64,000 nt of DNA from Lepus europaeus (taxonomy: Eukaryota; Chordata; Mammalia; Lagomorpha; Leporidae): contig NC_084837.1 in the NCBI RefSeq assembly GCF_033115175.1, forward strand, positions 24,056,266-24,120,265, given 5' to 3'. Shown piece by piece: positions 23,333 through 36,756 of the stretch. The first letter of the stretch is position 1. Every line of letters starts with the position of its first letter. Below the pieces are notes generated by a model, which worked only from the letters and a program-made list of their open reading frames with translations, made no database searches and was not told where the DNA came from. The position numbers and the translations under genes are program-made.

Positions 23333-23556
23333 AGGTAAACATACTTTTTCTGAAAAGGTCCAGAGAGTAAATAGGTTAGCCTCTGTGGGCTACAGGGTCT
23401 CTGTTACAGCTACTCTGCTCTGTCGTGGTAGGGTGGAAGCAGCCACCAACAATAAGTAAGTGAGGGTGTGCAACCGTGTTCCAATAGCACTTCATTTATA
23501 AAAAAATAGGCAGTGGGCTGGATTTCATGGGAGAAATAGTTTGTTACCCTCTGCAA
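23333..23556 (+). mobile_element. hAT-type non-autonomous DNA transposon
   Basis: Near-complete: ctgaaaaggtccagagagta, ctgtgggctacagggtctct, gtgttccaatagcacttcat and gcagtgggctggatttcatg follow a common mammalian hAT element. The subfamily name is uncertain. Confidence 0.65.
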
Positions 23557-23626
23557 AGTCAGAGGTAGCTGCATTGCCCACGTTGGAGAAAATACTAGTC
23601 CAGCTGGAAAAAATAGGAAAAGGTAT

Positions 23627-23954
23627 TTTTTTAAAAGAATTATTTTATTTATATAAAAGACCGAGTTACAGAGAGTGGTAGAGTCAGAGAGGGAGAGAGA
23701 GGTCTTCCATCCGCTGGTTCACTCCCCCAGTGACTGCCAGAGCTGAGCTGATCCAAAGCCAGGAGCAAGAGCTTCTTCTGGGTCTCCCATGAGGGTGTAG
23801 GGGCCCAAGGACTTGGGCCATCTTCTACTGCTTTCCCAGGCCATAGCAGAGAGCTGGATCAGAAGAAGAGCAGCTGGGACTCAAAGTGGCACCCATGTGG
23901 GATGCCAGCGCAACAGGCTGGGGCTTTAACCTGCTGCACCACACTGCAGGCCCC
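23627..23954 (-). mobile_element. CSINE
   Basis: Complete-looking minus copy: tail 23627-23660, ggtcttccatccgctggttc, ggcccaaggacttgggccat and a head ending ccacactgcaggcccc. Confidence 0.9.
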
Positions 23955-24485
23955 TCAAAAAGTACTAGGTTTAAAAAGGCATTTGAAGGAATGCTCTAGT
24001 CTCATTATTGTAAAATGGGATATATAAAGAATTTTACCTCCAGTAAAGTGAAATTTTGATGATTGGCAAATACCATTCAACGGCTACTTGTTAATAATGA
24101 TGCTATGTGGGCAAACTTTACATATAGAATCTACCAACAAATGGGTAGGATTTAAAGTGTTGGTTCAGAATGAATTAGCTCCAATTTATGGCAAGGCTGT
24201 CAGGTTAGGTTTAGGGAGTGAGAGAAAGAAAGAAGTAGACTATTAAACCTTTCTGTTTGACTTCTTAGAGAGACCAGGTGTGGTTTTTATGTTTTAAAGA
24301 AAAAAATTCAATAATGTAAAAATAAGAAAAAAAATAATGATCTGCAGTGGTATATAGAAGGGTTTGGCTTAAAACACGGATACTTGATCCTAGAACTTGA
24401 ACTAGGATAGAAAGCTGAAAATCCAAATTTGAAGAGGATCACTCTGTAGGGTCAAGGCAGTGGCTGGGAGAATGATAAGTCTTTT
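23955..24485. other. Unique intronic sequence
   Basis: Nothing recognised. Confidence 0.5.
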
Positions 24486-24792
24486 GGGGCTGGGTTAAGC
24501 TGTAATGTTGACAACCTATATGGGCACTGGTTTAAGACCTGCCTGCTCTAATTCTGATCCAGCTCCCTCCTAATGACCTGGGAAAGCAGTGAAAGATGGC
24601 CCAGGTTCTTGGGCCTCTTTCACTCATGTGGGAGAACTGGAGGAAGCTCCTGGATCCTGGCTTCAGCCTGGCCTAGTTCTGGCCATTGTGGCCATCTGGG
24701 GAGTGAACCAGTAGATGGACGATCTCTCTTTCTTGTTCTTTTCTTCTTCTCTCTGTGTAATTCTGCTTTTCAAATAATCAATTTTTTTTTAA
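24486..24792 (+). mobile_element. CSINE
   Basis: Plus copy with a shortened, diverged head (ggggctgggttaagc). Body and tail are clear (ctggggagtgaaccagtaga; caaataatcaa). Confidence 0.85.
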
Positions 24793-24960
24793 GGGATGAT
24801 AGGTCTTTTGTGTTTTCCAATTTCTTTGGCTAGAATTCAGCCATGGACATATGTTTCGTTTTATTTTGATTTTTACTCTTCCTAGGGAACCAATGTTAAT
24901 ACCATGTGAAGCTGGAGAAATCTAGAGAAGAGAAAGTCACATTAGAAAAACGGATGCTCT

Positions 24961-25277
24961 GGGGCCAGCACTGTGGCATAGTGGGTAAAGCTGCCTACAG
25001 TGCCGGCATCCCATACGGGTGCCGGTTCATGTCCCAGCTGCTCCACTTCCGATCCAGCTCTCTGCTGTGGCTTGGGAAAGCAGAAGATGGCCCAAGTGCT
25101 TGGGCCCCTGCACCCACGTGGGAGACCTGGAAGAAACTCCTGGCTTCAGATCAGCACAGCTCTGACCACTGCAGCCAAATGGGGAGTGAACCAGCAGATG
25201 GAAGCCTTTCTCTCTCTCTCAACCTCTCCTTCTCTCTGTGTAACTCTGACCTTCCATAAATAATAAATCTAAAAAAA
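24961..25277 (+). mobile_element. CSINE 150 bases from the GNG2 coding-exon donor
   Basis: Near-complete plus copy (ggggccagcactgtggcata to ataataaatctaaaaaaa), antisense to GNG2. The flanks aaaacggatgct and aaaatggatgtt may be a diverged TSD. It lies only about 150 bases inside the intron from the donor at 25427. Confidence 0.92.
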
Positions 25278-25400
25278 GGGAAAAATGGATGTTTGCCTAA
25301 TCATGAGGCTTCTCTCCTACCATCCCTGATTTCATCCATGTCTGTGAGACAACAGTCAATGGACAGATGGCTGCCAGTCATGTTCCCAGTCAGCAAGCTA

Positions 25401-27857
<2,457 letters not shown>

Positions 27858-27880
27858 ACACAGAGAGAGAGAGAGAGAGA
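27858..27880. repeat. (GA)n microsatellite
   Basis: About ten GA units directly before the LTR at 27888. Confidence 0.85.
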
Positions 27881-27887
27881 ACCTATT

Positions 27888-28385
27888 AGTTCTCCTGTTG
27901 CTGTAACACATTCCTACAGATGGACTAGCTCAAACCACAGGAATGGGCTATTTTACAGTTCTGGGCGTCTAAAGTCTGCACTAGGTCTCACTGGGCTAAC
28001 CACAAGGCGCTGGGACCTTAGGAAGCTCTAGAAAAATCTGTGCCCCTCCCTTTTCCAACAGCTGGACACCACCTGCAGTCTCTGGCTCTTGGCCCCTTCC
28101 TTCATCTTTAAGGCTGGCAGGGGTGGGTCAGTCCTTTCTGCAGCCCATCACTCCAACTCCAGATTCTGAAGTCACAACGTCTTCCCAGCTGGATCCTCAT
28201 CTGTCTGCCTCTCCCGTGTGTAGGGACCCTTGTACCTTCGCTCTGCTCACCCAGACATTCCAGGGTGACTCCTGTCCTTTAGGTCACCTGATTAGCAACC
28301 CGGACTCCATCTGCAGCCAGCCGAAGGTTCTGGGAATTGGGACATGAGTGGGCATCTTTTGGGAGGGGGGTTATTTTGCCTAGTG
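27888..28385 (-). mobile_element. MaLR/ERVL-type LTR remnant
   Basis: Reverse-orientation blocks in order: cctgttgctgtaacacattc, ggtctcactgggctaaccac, cttggccccttccttcatct, tgattagcaacccggactcc and tgggcatcttttggg. This is a solo LTR of mammalian MaLR/ERVL class. The subfamily is not certain. Confidence 0.6.
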
Positions 28386-29117
28386 TGGAAAGAGATCTAA
28401 AGAGACCTCGGTATAGGCAGGGAGGGAGTGGGGAGACGGGATAGAGGAAGACGAGGGAAGGGACAGGGGTCTAGAAATGCTGGGGAGAGGGCGCGTGTAA
28501 AACCCAAGGGGGAAAGGAAACACAGGCTTCTGTCGCGCTCCCTGTTTTAGCAGATTTATCTTGAGCGTTCCTGTTTTACCACGTGCCCCAAGTTTTTAGG
28601 GTCCGATGCAGGGTGAGAACACCTGGCAGATTTGGCCCTGTTTCACGTCCAGCTGCTCGTCCCTAAAAGCACTGAAGAACAGTAGCGCCCTAGACCATTG
28701 TCCCAAAGTACTCATTTTCCTTAAAAGTGACGATGACATGTGCATGAGAGGCAAGAATCAAGTAGATAGGACACGGGGTCCATTTCAGGGCCAGAGGCTC
28801 TTGGTGAGGGGTCTCCGTCAACTGGCAGGTGAAGAGAGGAGCGACCAGCTCAATCCAGAGGGCTGAGCCCATGGGGAAGGAGCAGGAGCAGATGGAGGGG
28901 AGGAAGGAGCCGGGAAGGTGACCGGATTGTGCCTGGGAGCCTGGGGCGGAGCGGAGCAGTCAGGAGGTGTGGAGCCCGGCAGGGCCCCTCTGTGACACTG
29001 CACCCCTAGGGGGCGCCACTCCCCCACACCCCAGAAGCTCTTCTTCACCATCCAGTCTTCCTTTTCTTTCTCTTTTAAATTGGCCATCCTGGAGAGTGGA
29101 CACTGACACATCCACTG
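28386..29117. other. Unique purine-rich sequence
   Basis: G/A-rich around 28400-28500 and 28865-28920. No CpG island or promoter motif could be asserted. Confidence 0.5.
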
Positions 29118-29390
29118 GAGTTATTTATTTGAGAGAGAGTGCGTTCTACCATGTGCCGATTTACTCAGTCCCCAAATGCCTGCAACGGCTGACGGTGGGC
29201 CAGGCCACAGCCAGGAGGCTGGAACTCAATCCCACAAGCGTGGCAGGAATCTAGGTACTTGAGTCATCACTGCTGCCTCCCAGAATCTGCGTTAGCAGGA
29301 AGCTGGAATCAGGAGCCGGAGTCGGGAATCAAACCCAGGCATCCCCTAACCCTAACCCTAACCCTAACCGCTAGGCTGAACACCACCTCT
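29118..29390 (-). mobile_element. CSINE, old copy carrying a telomeric repeat
   Basis: Minus copy: ttatttatttgagagagag tail, gtccccaaatgcctgcaacg, a diverged body and a head with ctaggctgaacaccacc. Four CCCTAA units lie in the head region at 29344-29367. Confidence 0.8.
29344..29367. repeat. Interstitial telomeric repeat, (CCCTAA)4
   Basis: Four perfect consecutive CCCTAA units inside the CSINE, where other copies have a single cttaaccgctaggc-like stretch. Confidence 0.97.
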
Positions 29391-29964
29391 CTCGCCTGTG
29401 TTACTAATGCTTTCTCTTTTTCCTATTTCTCCTCCATATCAGGAACACATGGATAGTTAAGTTGCTTTTGATGTGCCCTCGTCTATTTTTCTCCCTGTGA
29501 ACATGGTCCTCAATAAGCCTTTCCCACTGCTACTGTGAATCATAAAATCCCAATCATGAGTACTGTGCTGCTGGATGTCTCAAAAAATCCAAGTCATAAT
29601 TTCCTGAAGTTTGCCTCCTTGGAGGCCTCTTGCTCATGACATGACTTATGCAGAATGTGATGATCAAGCAAAGCAAGCCTTATATCCCAAATGGTAAACC
29701 CACAGCGTCCTACACGCAAGTGACTTTGTACTTGTTAGAAAAGTCAATAGCTATTTCCTGAGACACCAAGGGACATAGCTCTATTTCTGGTTAGCCAACT
29801 ATTGATCACAAAAGTGAAGAAAACAAGGGAAAAGCCTTTTCAGGATTAACTCTGATCCATAAAGATAAAGCTATCCTGTCTTCTAAGTTTGAAGCGTTTG
29901 GACAAGGCCTCACACACCCACATTTCCGACTCTAACAAGATCCCTCCACATCACTGGTTCTTCT
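29391..29964. other. Unique sequence
   Basis: Nothing recognised. Confidence 0.5.
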
Positions 29965-30417
29965 CTTTTTCATTTATTTGTTTTTGTTGCTAAAATATAT
30001 AACAAAATTTACTATCCTAACCATTTTTCAGCGCATCATTGAGTGGCATTACATACACACATGTTGTTGTGAAACCAACACCACCAGCCACGGCCAGCAC
30101 TCTTTTTAACTTGCAAAACGGAAACTGAACCCTTTAAACAAGAACTTCCCCTTTTCCCACCTGCTGCAGCTCCTAGCAACCACTGTTCTCTTTCTGACCC
30201 TATGATTCTGGCTACTCCAAGGCCCTCAAGTAAGAGGAACTATGCAGTATTTGCCTCTTGTGAGTGGCTTATTCCACTTAGTATGATGTCTTCACGCTGT
30301 GCTGCAGCGTCTATCAGAATGCCCTCCCCTTTACAGCTGAGTGATACTCCACTGTACATCTATACCACATTTTCTTTAGCCACTCATCAGCTGATGGACA
30401 CTGTGGTTGCTTCCACA
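29965..30417 (-). mobile_element. L1M-type LINE, first segment
   Basis: Reverse-strand L1 3' region: gcgcatcattgagtggcatt, gtgagtggcttattccactt, gatactccactgtacatcta and catcagctgatggacactgt. Interrupted by a CSINE at 30418. Confidence 0.85.
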
Positions 30418-30770
30418 TTTTATTTTATTTTTCAATAGCTTGTAACTATTTTTCAAATAATCAGCTTATTTGAGAGGCAGAGGGAGAGAGGGAGGGAGGG
30501 AGGGAGGGAGGGAGGCAGCAAGCGAGCCCCATCCACTGGTTTACTCTCCAAATGCCTGCAACAAAGACAGGAGCCTGTAACTCAATCCAGGGCTCCCACA
30601 TGGGTAGCAGGGACCCATGTACTTGTGCAAACCATCACCACTGCCTCCCAGGGGGCATGGTAGCAGGAAGCTGGAATGCGAGTGGTTCTAGGACTCCAAT
30701 CCAGGCACTCCAATATGGGATGAGAGTATCTTAATTGGCATCTCAACCATTAGGCCAAATGGCCAGTCCT
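30418..30770 (-). mobile_element. CSINE inserted into L1M
   Basis: Minus copy with an expanded (GGGA)n tract at 30482-30514. The flanks gcttccaca (30409-30417) and gcttccgca (30771-30779) are a 9-base TSD with one change. It splits the L1M cleanly. Confidence 0.85.
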
Positions 30771-31590
30771 GCTTCCGCACTGTAGCTACTATAAAAAATG
30801 CTGCTGTGCACATGGGTGTACAAATACCTCTTCAAGAACCTGCTTTCAATTCTTTTGGGAGTTTACCTTTAGGTGGAAATATTGGGTCAACTGTAAATCT
30901 ACTTTTAATTTTTTTTTTTTTGAGAAACAACATTCTGTTTTCTACTGCTAGATGTACCATTTTACATTCGGACCAACAATGCAGAAGTATTTCAATTTCT
31001 CCACATCCTTATCAACACTTGTTACTTTCTGTTTGTTTTGGTAGTAGCCATTTAGTGGATATGAGATGTTATCTTATTGCTGTTTGTATTATCACTTCAC
31101 TAATGGTTAGTCATGTTGAGCATCTTTTCATGCATGTTTGGCCATTCATGTATCTTCGTTGCAGAAATGTCTATACAAGCCCATTACCCATTTTTCAGCT
31201 GGGTTGCTTTTTGTTGCTGTTGAGGTTTAGGAGTTCTCTGTGTATTTAGGACATTCATTCCTTATTAGACATACGGTGTGCTTGTTCTCTCCCCAGTCCA
31301 TAGGCTGCCTTTCCACTCTTTTCATAAACAAAAGTTTTAAACTCCAATGGAGCCAAAGTTGTGTACATTTGGGTTTGCTGTTTGTGCCTTTGGTGTCATC
31401 TATAAGAAATCGTGGCCAAACTCAATGTAGTGAAGCTTCTGTCCTGTGTTTTTTTTCTCAAGAATTTTATAGTTTTTGCTCTTATATGTGGGTGCTTGTT
31501 CTACCTTAAGTGTTTTCCTGGTGTTAGGCCCAACTTCATTCTTTCACCCGTGTTTCTCTAATAGGTCCAGCACTGTTGGCTAAAAAGACT
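30771..31590 (-). mobile_element. L1M-type LINE, second segment
   Basis: Continues the same L1M: aaaaaatgctgctgtgcaca, ctttcaattcttttgggagt, tttctccacatccttatcaa, tgttgagcatcttttcatgc and tttggtgtcatctataagaa. Dead copy with stops. The forward open frames here are antisense artefacts. Confidence 0.85.
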
Positions 31591-32126
31591 CCTCCCAAGT
31601 GACTTGTGTACTGAATGTCTGTGTTCCCTCCCCTTCACCCTGTGAAGGTAAGGGGGTCCAGACACAGGGCTGCTGTGTTCTCAAGGGGAAGTGCAGATAT
31701 GCATCATAGTTTTCCTGTCTCATTCCACGTGCACCCCAAGTTGGGCAGAATGTTTTTGTAAGAGGGAAGAAATGGTTTGAATCCACTAATGACTGAAATA
31801 GTTCTAAAAGAAAAAGTAAAATTCTGCTGAAGACATATTGTAGACAAAGCTTCAAAAGACAAGTATCTCTTTAAAACACACACACACACACACACATTTT
31901 TAGTTAAAAAGTGAGTCACAGGTGATTGATTTCTACACATTGATCCCCCCCTGTTCCTATCAGCCAAGTCTTTGGGACTGCTCTGTGACTTGTCAGGCCA
32001 AAGAATTCAACTTTGCAGAGGCCCAGGCTAGCCCTGGAGCCACCAGCAATGGGCCCAGCAGCCGACTCCACCTCTTCTAGGACTTGGTGGGGCAGAGGGG
32101 AAGAGTTAGAGTCTGCTTCTTAGAAA
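31591..32126. other. Unique sequence with one CA microsatellite
   Basis: A (CA)n run of about 11 units lies at 31877-31898. Nothing else recognised. Confidence 0.5.
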
Positions 32127-32137
32127 ACTCAAGATTC

Positions 32138-32463
32138 AGGGCCAACACAAGTTAAAGCCCTGGCCTGTAGTGCTGGCATACCATATGGGCACCAGTTTGA
32201 GTCCCGGCTGCTCCACTTCTGATCCAGCTCCCTGCTAATGCTCCTGGGAAAACAACGTAGGATGGCCCAAATCCTTGGGCCCCTGTCCTGGTGTGGGAGA
32301 CGAGACTGAGAAGAAGCTCCTGGCTCCTGGCTTCAGATCATCTCAGTTCTGGTCGTTGTGGCTGTTTGGGGAGTGAAGATCTCTGTTTCTCTTTGTCTCT
32401 ACCTCTCTGTAACTGTCTTTTAAATAAATGAGATAAATTAAAAAAAAAAAAAAGAAAAGAAAG
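32138..32463 (+). mobile_element. CSINE
   Basis: Plus copy (agggccaacacaagttaaag to the A-rich tail). Perfect 11-base TSD actcaagattc at 32127-32137 and 32464-32474. Confidence 0.92.
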
Positions 32464-32474
32464 ACTCAAGATTC

Positions 32475-32723
32475 TTTGAGCTATTTCTGGGATCCCAGAG
32501 GACTTCTGGGTACTGGCTGGGATGATTGATCAAAGGTTGGATAGTGCTACAGTGATACTTCTTGGTCCAGTGAGCTGGAGTAAACCAAGCAACAGGTGGT
32601 ACATGCCAAGTAGTAGATCATCTGGCGACCAATGTATGGCATCGGACGTGCCTGGTTACAGTCTCTGAACTTGAATCAGAGAATCACAATGCTGAAGACT
32701 TACTGGTTCAGAATTCTAGAAGA
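32475..32723. other. Unique spacer between two opposite CSINEs
   Basis: About 250 bases with nothing recognised. Confidence 0.5.
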
Positions 32724-32732
32724 AAAATCTCT

Positions 32733-32767
32733 CTCTTTTTAAAGACTTATTTGTTGGAAAGGCAGAG

Positions 32768-32812
<45 letters not shown>

Positions 32813-33068
32813 CCATCTGCTTGTTCACTCCCTAGATGGCCACAACTGCTAGAGCTGCACCCATCTGAAGGTAGGAGCCAGGAGCTTCTTCTGGGTCTCC
32901 CACACGGGTGCAGGGGCCCAAGGACTTGGGCCATCTTCAACTGTTTTCCCAGGCCCTAGCAGAGAGCTGGATTGGAAGTGGAACAGCCAGGACTTGAACT
33001 GGCACCCATACGGGATGCTGGCACTGCAGGCAGCGGCTTTACCCACTTACACCACAGCAACAGCTCGC
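32733..33068 (-). mobile_element. CSINE
   Basis: Minus copy with a (GA)n expansion at about 32775-32807. TSD aaaatctct at 32724-32732 and 33069-33077. Forms an inverted pair with the plus CSINE at 32138. Confidence 0.92.
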
Positions 33069-33077
33069 AAAATCTCT

Positions 33078-33574
33078 TTAAAATTCCAGCAAAGCACACT
33101 TTGCAACTCCCAAATGGGGGTCTATCTTTTCTCCACTCAACTCACTGGGCCAAGCAGGTTAGTAGTCCATCTGAGGAGGCATCTGGAACTGTGTGGGAGT
33201 GGGGTGGGTTGTGACAATCCCTGGGGGGGCGGCAGGCATTTAATAAGCAGGGGCAGAGCCACTCACGCCCTGCAGCAACTACACAGCAAAGGACTGTGTT
33301 GCCCACAAGGCCCACTGCACCCTCAATGAGAACCGCAAAGGGCACTTGGCAAACAGCCAGAGAGCCACACATGCGATGTGTGCTCCTCAGGGAAAGGTTC
33401 CCCCAACTTGCCTTTAAGAGTCTTACATCTCCACATCCCCATGACCAGCCAGTGAGAAACCTGTGTTAAGTGCTAATAATTCACATCACTGTTATTATGC
33501 TTTATGGATATGTGGTCCTCGCTCATGGGAAATAGAGCTGGGTGTCCGTCATGCAATGTTTGTGGAGAATGAAA
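33078..33574. other. Unique sequence
   Basis: Nothing recognised. Confidence 0.5.
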
Positions 33575-33584
33575 TTACGTGGGG

Positions 33585-33904
33585 CTGGGGTTGGCACTGT
33601 GACACAGTAGGCATCCCACATAGTGCCAGCATCCCATTTGGGTGCCAGTTCTAGTCCCAGATGCTGCTCTTCTGATCCAGCTCTCTGCTATGACCTGAGA
33701 AAGCAGTAGAGGATGGCCCAGGCGCTTGGGCCCTGCACCTGTGTGGGAGACCTGGAAGAAGCTCCTGGCTCCTGGTTTCGGATTGGCACAGCTTCAGCTG
33801 TTGTGGTCATTTAGGGAGTGAACCAATGGATAGAAGACCTTTCTGTCTGTCTGTTCCTCTGTCTGTAACTTTACCACTCAAATAAATAAAATATTTTAAA
33901 AAAA
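33585..33904 (+). mobile_element. CSINE, first of two serial insertions
   Basis: Plus copy ctggggttggcactgtgaca to aaataaataaaatatttt plus A-run. Flanked by ttacgtgggg (33575-33584) and ttatgtaggg (33905-33914). Confidence 0.88.
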
Positions 33905-33915
33905 TTATGTAGGGT

Positions 33916-34248
33916 AGGCTGGCACCGCGGCTCAATAGGTTAATCCTCCGCCTGCAGCGCCAGCACACCGGGTTCTAGTCCCAGTCGGGGCACCGGATTC
34001 TGTCCCGGTTGCCCCTCTTCCAGTCCAGCTCTCTGCTGTGGCCCGGGAGTGCAGTGGAGGATGGCCCAAGTGCTTGGGCCCTGCACCCGCATTGGAGACC
34101 AGGAAGAAGCACCAGGCTCCTGGCTTCGGATCAGCGTGGTACGCCAGCCACAGCGGCCATTGGAGGGTGAACCAACGGTAAAGGAAGACCTTTCTCCCTG
34201 TCTCTCTCTCTGTCTACTCTGCCTGTCAAAAAAAAAAAAAAAAAAAAG
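33916..34248 (+). mobile_element. CSINE2-type SINE, second serial insertion
   Basis: Plus copy directly behind the previous SINE, with a pure A-run of about 20. A perfect 11-base TSD ttatgtagggt lies at 33905-33915 and 34249-34259, so it reused the 3' target copy of the older CSINE. Confidence 0.93.
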
Positions 34249-34259
34249 TTATGTAGGGT

Positions 34260-35278
34260 TGCATTTGCAAGGGAGTAAAAAAGAATACAAACAAGCAAAA
34301 ATCCAGAGAACAACTGCAGAGATTGTGTGTAAGAGAAGGGGGAGAGCTTGGCCAGAATGTTCTCATCAGCCCACCTGAATTCCAAAGCCAGGCATAACAC
34401 AGACGGCTTTTGACTCTGTGTAAGCCATGAGGAGTCACCCCACCCATGGAATGCCAGCAAAAGGCCTGCTAGGGAATTGTAACCAGTAGATGAGATTTCT
34501 TCTGCTAAAAATATACCAGTTCTTGTAATTTCTTTCAGAAGGAACTTTTCTGTTAAGAAACCATACATTTTCTTGTCATTTAGGCTTTTTAATAAGTACA
34601 TAACCCCTTGTTTGTCTGGCACAAAGATAAATAAATGTTTTGATCATGGGATTTCTGCTTTGGAGAGACTGTAAGTGGAGGATTCCGTTCCTCTTTATTT
34701 TTCTTTAAGGTGGTTTTCAAACGCAGCATCCAGACTTCTCCAGGACCTTTAATTTTCACTCTGATGATGTCCTTCTTAGGACTCTGTTCTGATATTGGCG
34801 GAAGGCACCCTGTTTTATTTGCTTTGCATATTTATACATAAGGGTTATGCTGGCAATAAAATAACTTCTAGGTCTGGAATATGAACTGGAGGTTTACAGT
34901 CTTCCAGTCACTTGATCGTATCTTTATTGTTCTCATTTGACAGTTAGCTACATGTTGGTGATTGGCTGCAAGCTCATTTGATTTAGAGGACAAAATATTC
35001 CAATTTAGAACATTAGAGCTTCTGCAGTTAGTCAGGGGGATAAATGTCTTTGTTAACTGCTCATACTACAACCCAGATTTAGCTTGGGCATTTTTGTTAT
35101 TCAGTTTTTTTTTTTCTTCAACTCTAATTTATTCTGGGCAAGTAAGTATGCCATCCTGACACTGATTATATATGCTAATACATATGTCAGATTATATATA
35201 CATTGAATCATATATATGCACGTCATCAACTTGGTTATATTTTTATATACACTGGCTATTATAGAATAAGACTACATG
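34260..35278. other. Unique AT-rich sequence
   Basis: No repeat recognised. TA-rich run near 35165-35260. Confidence 0.5.
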
Positions 35279-35404
35279 AGGGCCTTCAAAAGGCCCACGC
35301 AAAGTGTGTCCTGTGACAAAGCTGTGCATGGATTTTCGAACTGTCTGCACCTAAGAAAACGTTTCTTCTCGCCACCTTTTCCCGTGAACTTGGGGAAGTG
35401 CCCT
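35279..35404 (-). mobile_element. Small TIR element (MITE-like), complete minus copy
   Basis: Begins agggccttcaaaagg and ends gtgaacttggggaagtgccc, with the inner motifs ctgtgcatggattttcgaac and gcacctaagaaaacg in reverse family order. About 126 bases, which sets the likely full length of the family. Confidence 0.65.
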
Positions 35405-36214
35405 CTGCATGTGAAGAGTACAGCCACTGCCTGTCCCCATCAGAACAAGGGGGAGCAGGTGGAGCGGCTGCGGTGCAAGCCCTCACCGCGCCCCAGTCTG
35501 CCAGGGTTCAGGGTCGCCTTCTGTCAGGCTTGTCTTCCTATTTCCACTTGTCACTTTGACCCGAGAGCACCAAAATAGCACACTTCAATCTCCACTAATC
35601 AGCAAGCGCTAATTTTCTTTTGGTTCCCCAGCCTCCAAGGACATTTTAAACCCAGAAGGGCTTTGTGAGGATGCTCAATGAACACTGCCAAGGTTGGACT
35701 CTGCACCAGCCAGGGTTGGAATCCCTCTTGCACACTCACTTCCAGCAATCGAGTCCATCACAGAACGCTGGCCTGTGCTGGTCTGGAGCAGCAGCATGGA
35801 GCCTGCTGATGGAGAATCATGAAGGAGATGGCAGCAGAGCAGTGGGCGTGGGGTGGCAGGGGTGTGGAGTAAGGGCTGGGAGCTGGAAGGGCGGGGTGAC
35901 CTTGGACTCCACGAGCACTGGTTTTTGTAACTGAGGAAAGGGACCATATGGGAGGGGAGCTAGGGTGGAGAGTGGAGAGCGAGTTGGAGGACGGCACAGG
36001 AAAGCAGGTACCCCTTGGGAAGCCTCCATGGACCAGATGGCATGGACCAGAGCCTGACCACGGCATGTGGGCCTGGGTGAAGGCAGGATTTGTAGACAAA
36101 ATGCAACAGGAGCCGTCCGAGGCCTCTGCGTCTGCTCCCAGCTTAGAGCGTCTCACTTCCAGGAACCACACTTTACGGGCCCATGGCTCTGTCTGTCCCC
36201 AGGGGACCAGGAAC
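35405..36214. other. Unique sequence
   Basis: Long open frames on both strands here run on into the CSINE2 at 36394 and are not supported as genes. Confidence 0.5.
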
Positions 36215-36365
36215 TCCAATGAACACGAGTATTCGTTTCCAGACCAAGTGCCTGCCATGTGCCAGGAAGGGGACCATGTACTTGAAGGCTCCTCGCTCCT
36301 CGCGCCAACCCAAGGGAAGTGGGCACTGCAGCTCTCGCTGGAGGAAACTGAGGCTGGGGCTGGGT
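36215..36365 (+). mobile_element. MIR SINE fragment
   Basis: caagtgcctgccatgtgcca, then ggaggaaactgaggctgggg in the MIR order. Confidence 0.65.
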
Positions 36366-36393
36366 CAGCCCGCGAGCAAGAAAGACGTCTGGG

Positions 36394-36715
36394 GCCGGCG
36401 CCGTGGCTCACTAGGCTAATCCTCTGCCTTGCGGCGCTGGCACACCGGGTTCTAGTCCCGGTCGGGGCACCGATCCTGTCCCGGTTGCCCCTCTTCCAGG
36501 CCAGCTCTCTGCTGTGGCCAGGGAGTGCAGTGGAGGATGGCCCTGCTTGGGCCCTGCACCCCATGGGAGACCAGGAGAAGCACCTGGCTCCTGCCATCGG
36601 ATCAGTGCGGTGCACCGGCCGCAGTGCGCTGGCTGCAGCGGCCATTGGAGGGTGAACCAACGGCAAAGGAAGACCTTTCTCTCTCTCTCTCTCTCACTAT
36701 CCACTCTGCCTGTCC

Positions 36716-36740
<25 letters not shown>
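36394..36740 (+). mobile_element. CSINE2-type SINE, young
   Basis: Full plus copy, CpG-rich head ggccggcgccgtggctcac. Perfect 16-base TSD aagaaagacgtctggg at 36378-36393 and 36741-36756. Looks recent. Confidence 0.95.
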
Positions 36741-36746
<6 letters not shown>

Positions 36747-36756
36747 GACGTCTGGG

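Noticed and set aside
29965..31590. Forward open frames of 147 and 89 codons
   Set aside because: They are antisense readings of an L1M 3' region.
35758..36666. 302-codon minus-strand open frame
   Set aside because: Much of it is a translated CSINE2 (36394-36740) read in reverse; the remainder has no known domain, and the frame has no splice or promoter support. Similar SINE-translated frames recur throughout the window.
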